From the NCBI GenBank assembly GCA_041488155.1, contig JBGPOS010000140.1, forward strand, positions 1-5,161: a stretch of DNA of 5,161 bases. Reading direction: 5' to 3'. Below the pieces are notes generated by a model. It made no database searches. It saw nothing but the letters and a program-made list of their open reading frames with translations, and was not told the DNA's origin. The position numbers and the translations under genes are program-made. Of this stretch, positions 4,467 through 5,161 are shown piece by piece. Position 1 is the first letter of the stretch. Each line of letters begins with the position of its first letter. This DNA is from JBGPOS01 sp041488155 (GTDB lineage: Bacteria; Chloroflexota; Dehalococcoidia; Tepidiformales; Tepidiformaceae).

Positions 4467-4505
4467 GCGCGCGCTATGTCGCAGGAGCGCGACGACACTT
4501 CGCAC

Positions 4506-4513
4506 GGAGGAGG
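4506..4513 (+). promoter_or_regulatory. Ribosome binding site that fixes a TTG start
   Basis: GGAGGAGG ends seven bases before the TTG at 4521 and is followed by more purines. This is an optimal site, and it argues against any start further upstream in the same frame. Confidence 0.75.
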
Positions 4514-4520
4514 AGAGAGT

Positions 4521-4793
4521 TTGATCCTGGCAACGACGACGGTCGAGGATTTCGACCGCTGGTTGAAGATCTTCTCAACCAAAGGCGCTGAGAAGCGAAA
4601 GCAGCACGGGTCCAAGGGTGCGACCGTCTTTCGCGATCCCAATGAGGACGACCGGGTTTGGGTCCTCTTCGACTGGGATGCGGAGGGCTGGCAGAACTTC
4701 GTCTCCGACCCCGAGGTCCCGGCGATCTTTCAAGAAGCCGGGAGCAAAGGTAAGCCCCAGGCGGCGGAGCTCGGCGGCCATTACGACGCCTAG
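4521..4793 (+). CDS. Dimeric alpha-beta-barrel (ABM-like) protein, 90 residues, TTG start
   Basis: The 90-residue protein has the outline of a ferredoxin-like dimeric alpha-beta barrel, as in antibiotic biosynthesis monooxygenase-like and related small proteins. Strand 1 is ILATTTV (2-8). A helix FDRWLKIFSTKGAEKRKQHG (11-30) follows, then strands GATVFRDP and DRVWVLFDWD (33-53), helix GWQNFVSDPEVPAIFQEAG (56-74) and a final strand region AAELGGHYDA. The DRVWVLFDWD and SDPEVPAIF segments resemble actinobacterial family members annotated as hypothetical or cyclase/monooxygenase-like. Most such proteins have no proven substrate, and none is suggested here. The TTG start fits the optimal GGAGGAGG seven bases upstream and the family-like first strand; the frame is open back to 4320, but that extension is not coding-like. 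The promoter at 4438-4466 serves it alone. The protein has no cysteine or membrane helix and should be cytosolic. Confidence 0.85.
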   Translation: MILATTTVEDFDRWLKIFSTKGAEKRKQHGSKGATVFRDPNEDDRVWVLFDWDAEGWQNFVSDPEVPAIFQEAGSKGKPQAAELGGHYDA

Positions 4794-4818
4794 CACGTCT
4801 CCCCGTGCGGCCGATCCC

Positions 4819-4851
4819 GCGAGCGCACCGGTAGGCGAATGCCGCGCTCGC
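4819..4851. terminator. Hairpin after the 90-residue gene
   Basis: GCGAGCGC (4819-4826) pairs perfectly with GCGCTCGC (4844-4851) around a 17-base loop, 25 bases after the stop codon. An alternative stem CACCGG/CCGGTG (4826-4831 with 4854-4859) overlaps it. No T-run follows, so it is a plausible but not classical terminator. Confidence 0.4.
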
Positions 4852-5021
4852 TTCCGGTGATCATGGGGATGTCCTGAAACGAGTACTAGAAGTTTGGGTC
4901 TGTACACGGCTGCCCTCCGGAAATCGCGCATCCGCCCAAGGCGATGATTCGTCGACCCGAAGACCCAACGGTCCTACGATGCGTTCGATCAGGTGCAGGA
5001 CGGGAGAACAGATAGAGGCCT

Positions 5022-5092
5022 AGAAACGCCGCAACCCGTGGACAACGCCCAGATCAGCGGACGTTTGGGCTCTGAGCCAGAAACGCCGCAAC
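5022..5092 (+). repeat. Two copies of AGAAACGCCGCAAC; one in a stem-loop
   Basis: The 14-base sequence AGAAACGCCGCAAC occurs exactly at 5022-5035 and 5079-5092, 57 bases apart. The second copy fills the loop of a perfect 7-bp stem, CTGAGCC (5072-5078) with GGCTCAG (5094-5100). The first copy has no matching stem. Confidence 0.6.
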
Positions 5093-5161
5093 GGGCTCAG
5101 TCGCCCCGACGGCTCGTGCAGGACCCTGTGGGCTGCGTCGCAGGTTGATTAGGCCGGAGAA

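Larger units (their letters stand above)
4318..4520. promoter_or_regulatory. Divergent control region
   Basis: These 203 bases separate the 197-residue gene (-) from the 90-residue gene (+). They hold a good plus-strand promoter (4438-4466), a possible minus-strand -10 element (4324-4329), and a coding-like minus-strand frame (4326-4442) discussed separately. The plus-strand frame of the 90-residue protein is open back to 4320, but the added 67 residues look non-coding. Confidence 0.55.
4794..5161. other. Terminal 368 bases with no recognised gene
   Basis: No frame on either strand looks convincingly coding. Structure is present, however. A hairpin at 4819-4851 follows the 90-residue gene. 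TTGGGTCT (4894-4901) is complementary to AGACCCAA (4961-4968). The direct repeat AGAAACGCCGCAAC occurs at 5022 and 5079, the second copy inside a stem-loop. Together these could mark a non-coding RNA or the edge of a repeat element, but neither can be named. Confidence 0.4.

Noticed and set aside
4320..4520. N-terminal extension of the 90-residue protein
   Set aside because: It would cross the promoter at 4438-4466 and add non-coding-like residues; the TTG at 4521 has an ideal site and matches the start of the fold.
4516..4531. Start of a 16S rRNA gene
   Set aside because: The match is limited to 16 bases, and the next bases do not follow 16S sequence. The region instead continues as a family-like protein with an ideal ribosome binding site.
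5022..5092. CRISPR array from the two AGAAACGCCGCAAC copies
   Set aside because: There are only two copies, the repeat is just 14 bases, no third unit occurs at the same period, and no cas gene is in the window.

Overview
The window is a high-GC stretch of chromosome that looks actinobacterial. Codon third positions are mostly G or C, starts include GTG and TTG, and some genes have strong Shine-Dalgarno sites while others look leaderless. The broken cyclase, the 197-residue protein and the 90-residue alpha-beta barrel protein all resemble proteins I associate with the class Thermoleophilia (Solirubrobacterales and relatives). That placement is an impression from sequence style, not a database result. 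No rRNA, tRNA, CRISPR array, transposase or integrase was recognised.

Layout from left to right. Bases 1-316 hold no convincing gene. A GNAT N-acetyltransferase follows (317-808, +). An apparently non-coding stretch (809-1193) leads to a 59-residue orphan protein with a TTG start (1194-1373, +). It converges on an 84-residue orphan protein (1426-1680, -) across a GC-rich bidirectional hairpin. Upstream on the minus strand is the largest gene (1806-2870, -): a PD-(D/E)xK nuclease domain like the HsdR N-terminus, fused to a C-terminal RAMA domain. This is a lone restriction-like protein with no methylase or helicase beside it. Divergent from it is a good promoter overlapped by a 14-bp palindrome. 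That promoter reads into a decayed class III nucleotide cyclase (about 2960-3465, +), which lacks its N-terminal metal-binding segment and has a one-base frameshift.

A repeat- and hairpin-containing gap (3466-3723) follows, then a 197-residue conserved actinobacterial-type protein on the minus strand (3724-4317). A divergent control region with a consensus-like TTGACA-17-AATACT promoter then drives a 90-residue dimeric alpha-beta-barrel protein with a TTG start (4521-4793, +). The last 368 bases contain no clear gene but carry hairpins and a 14-bp direct repeat.

The genes do not form a pathway. The window reads as a loosely packed accessory region of single-gene units separated by long gaps, with one decayed signalling gene and one probable genome-defence nuclease. 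The best candidates for new biology are the solitary nuclease-RAMA protein with its small downstream neighbour, and the 197-residue family with its His and Asn-Ser-Asn-Ser motifs.
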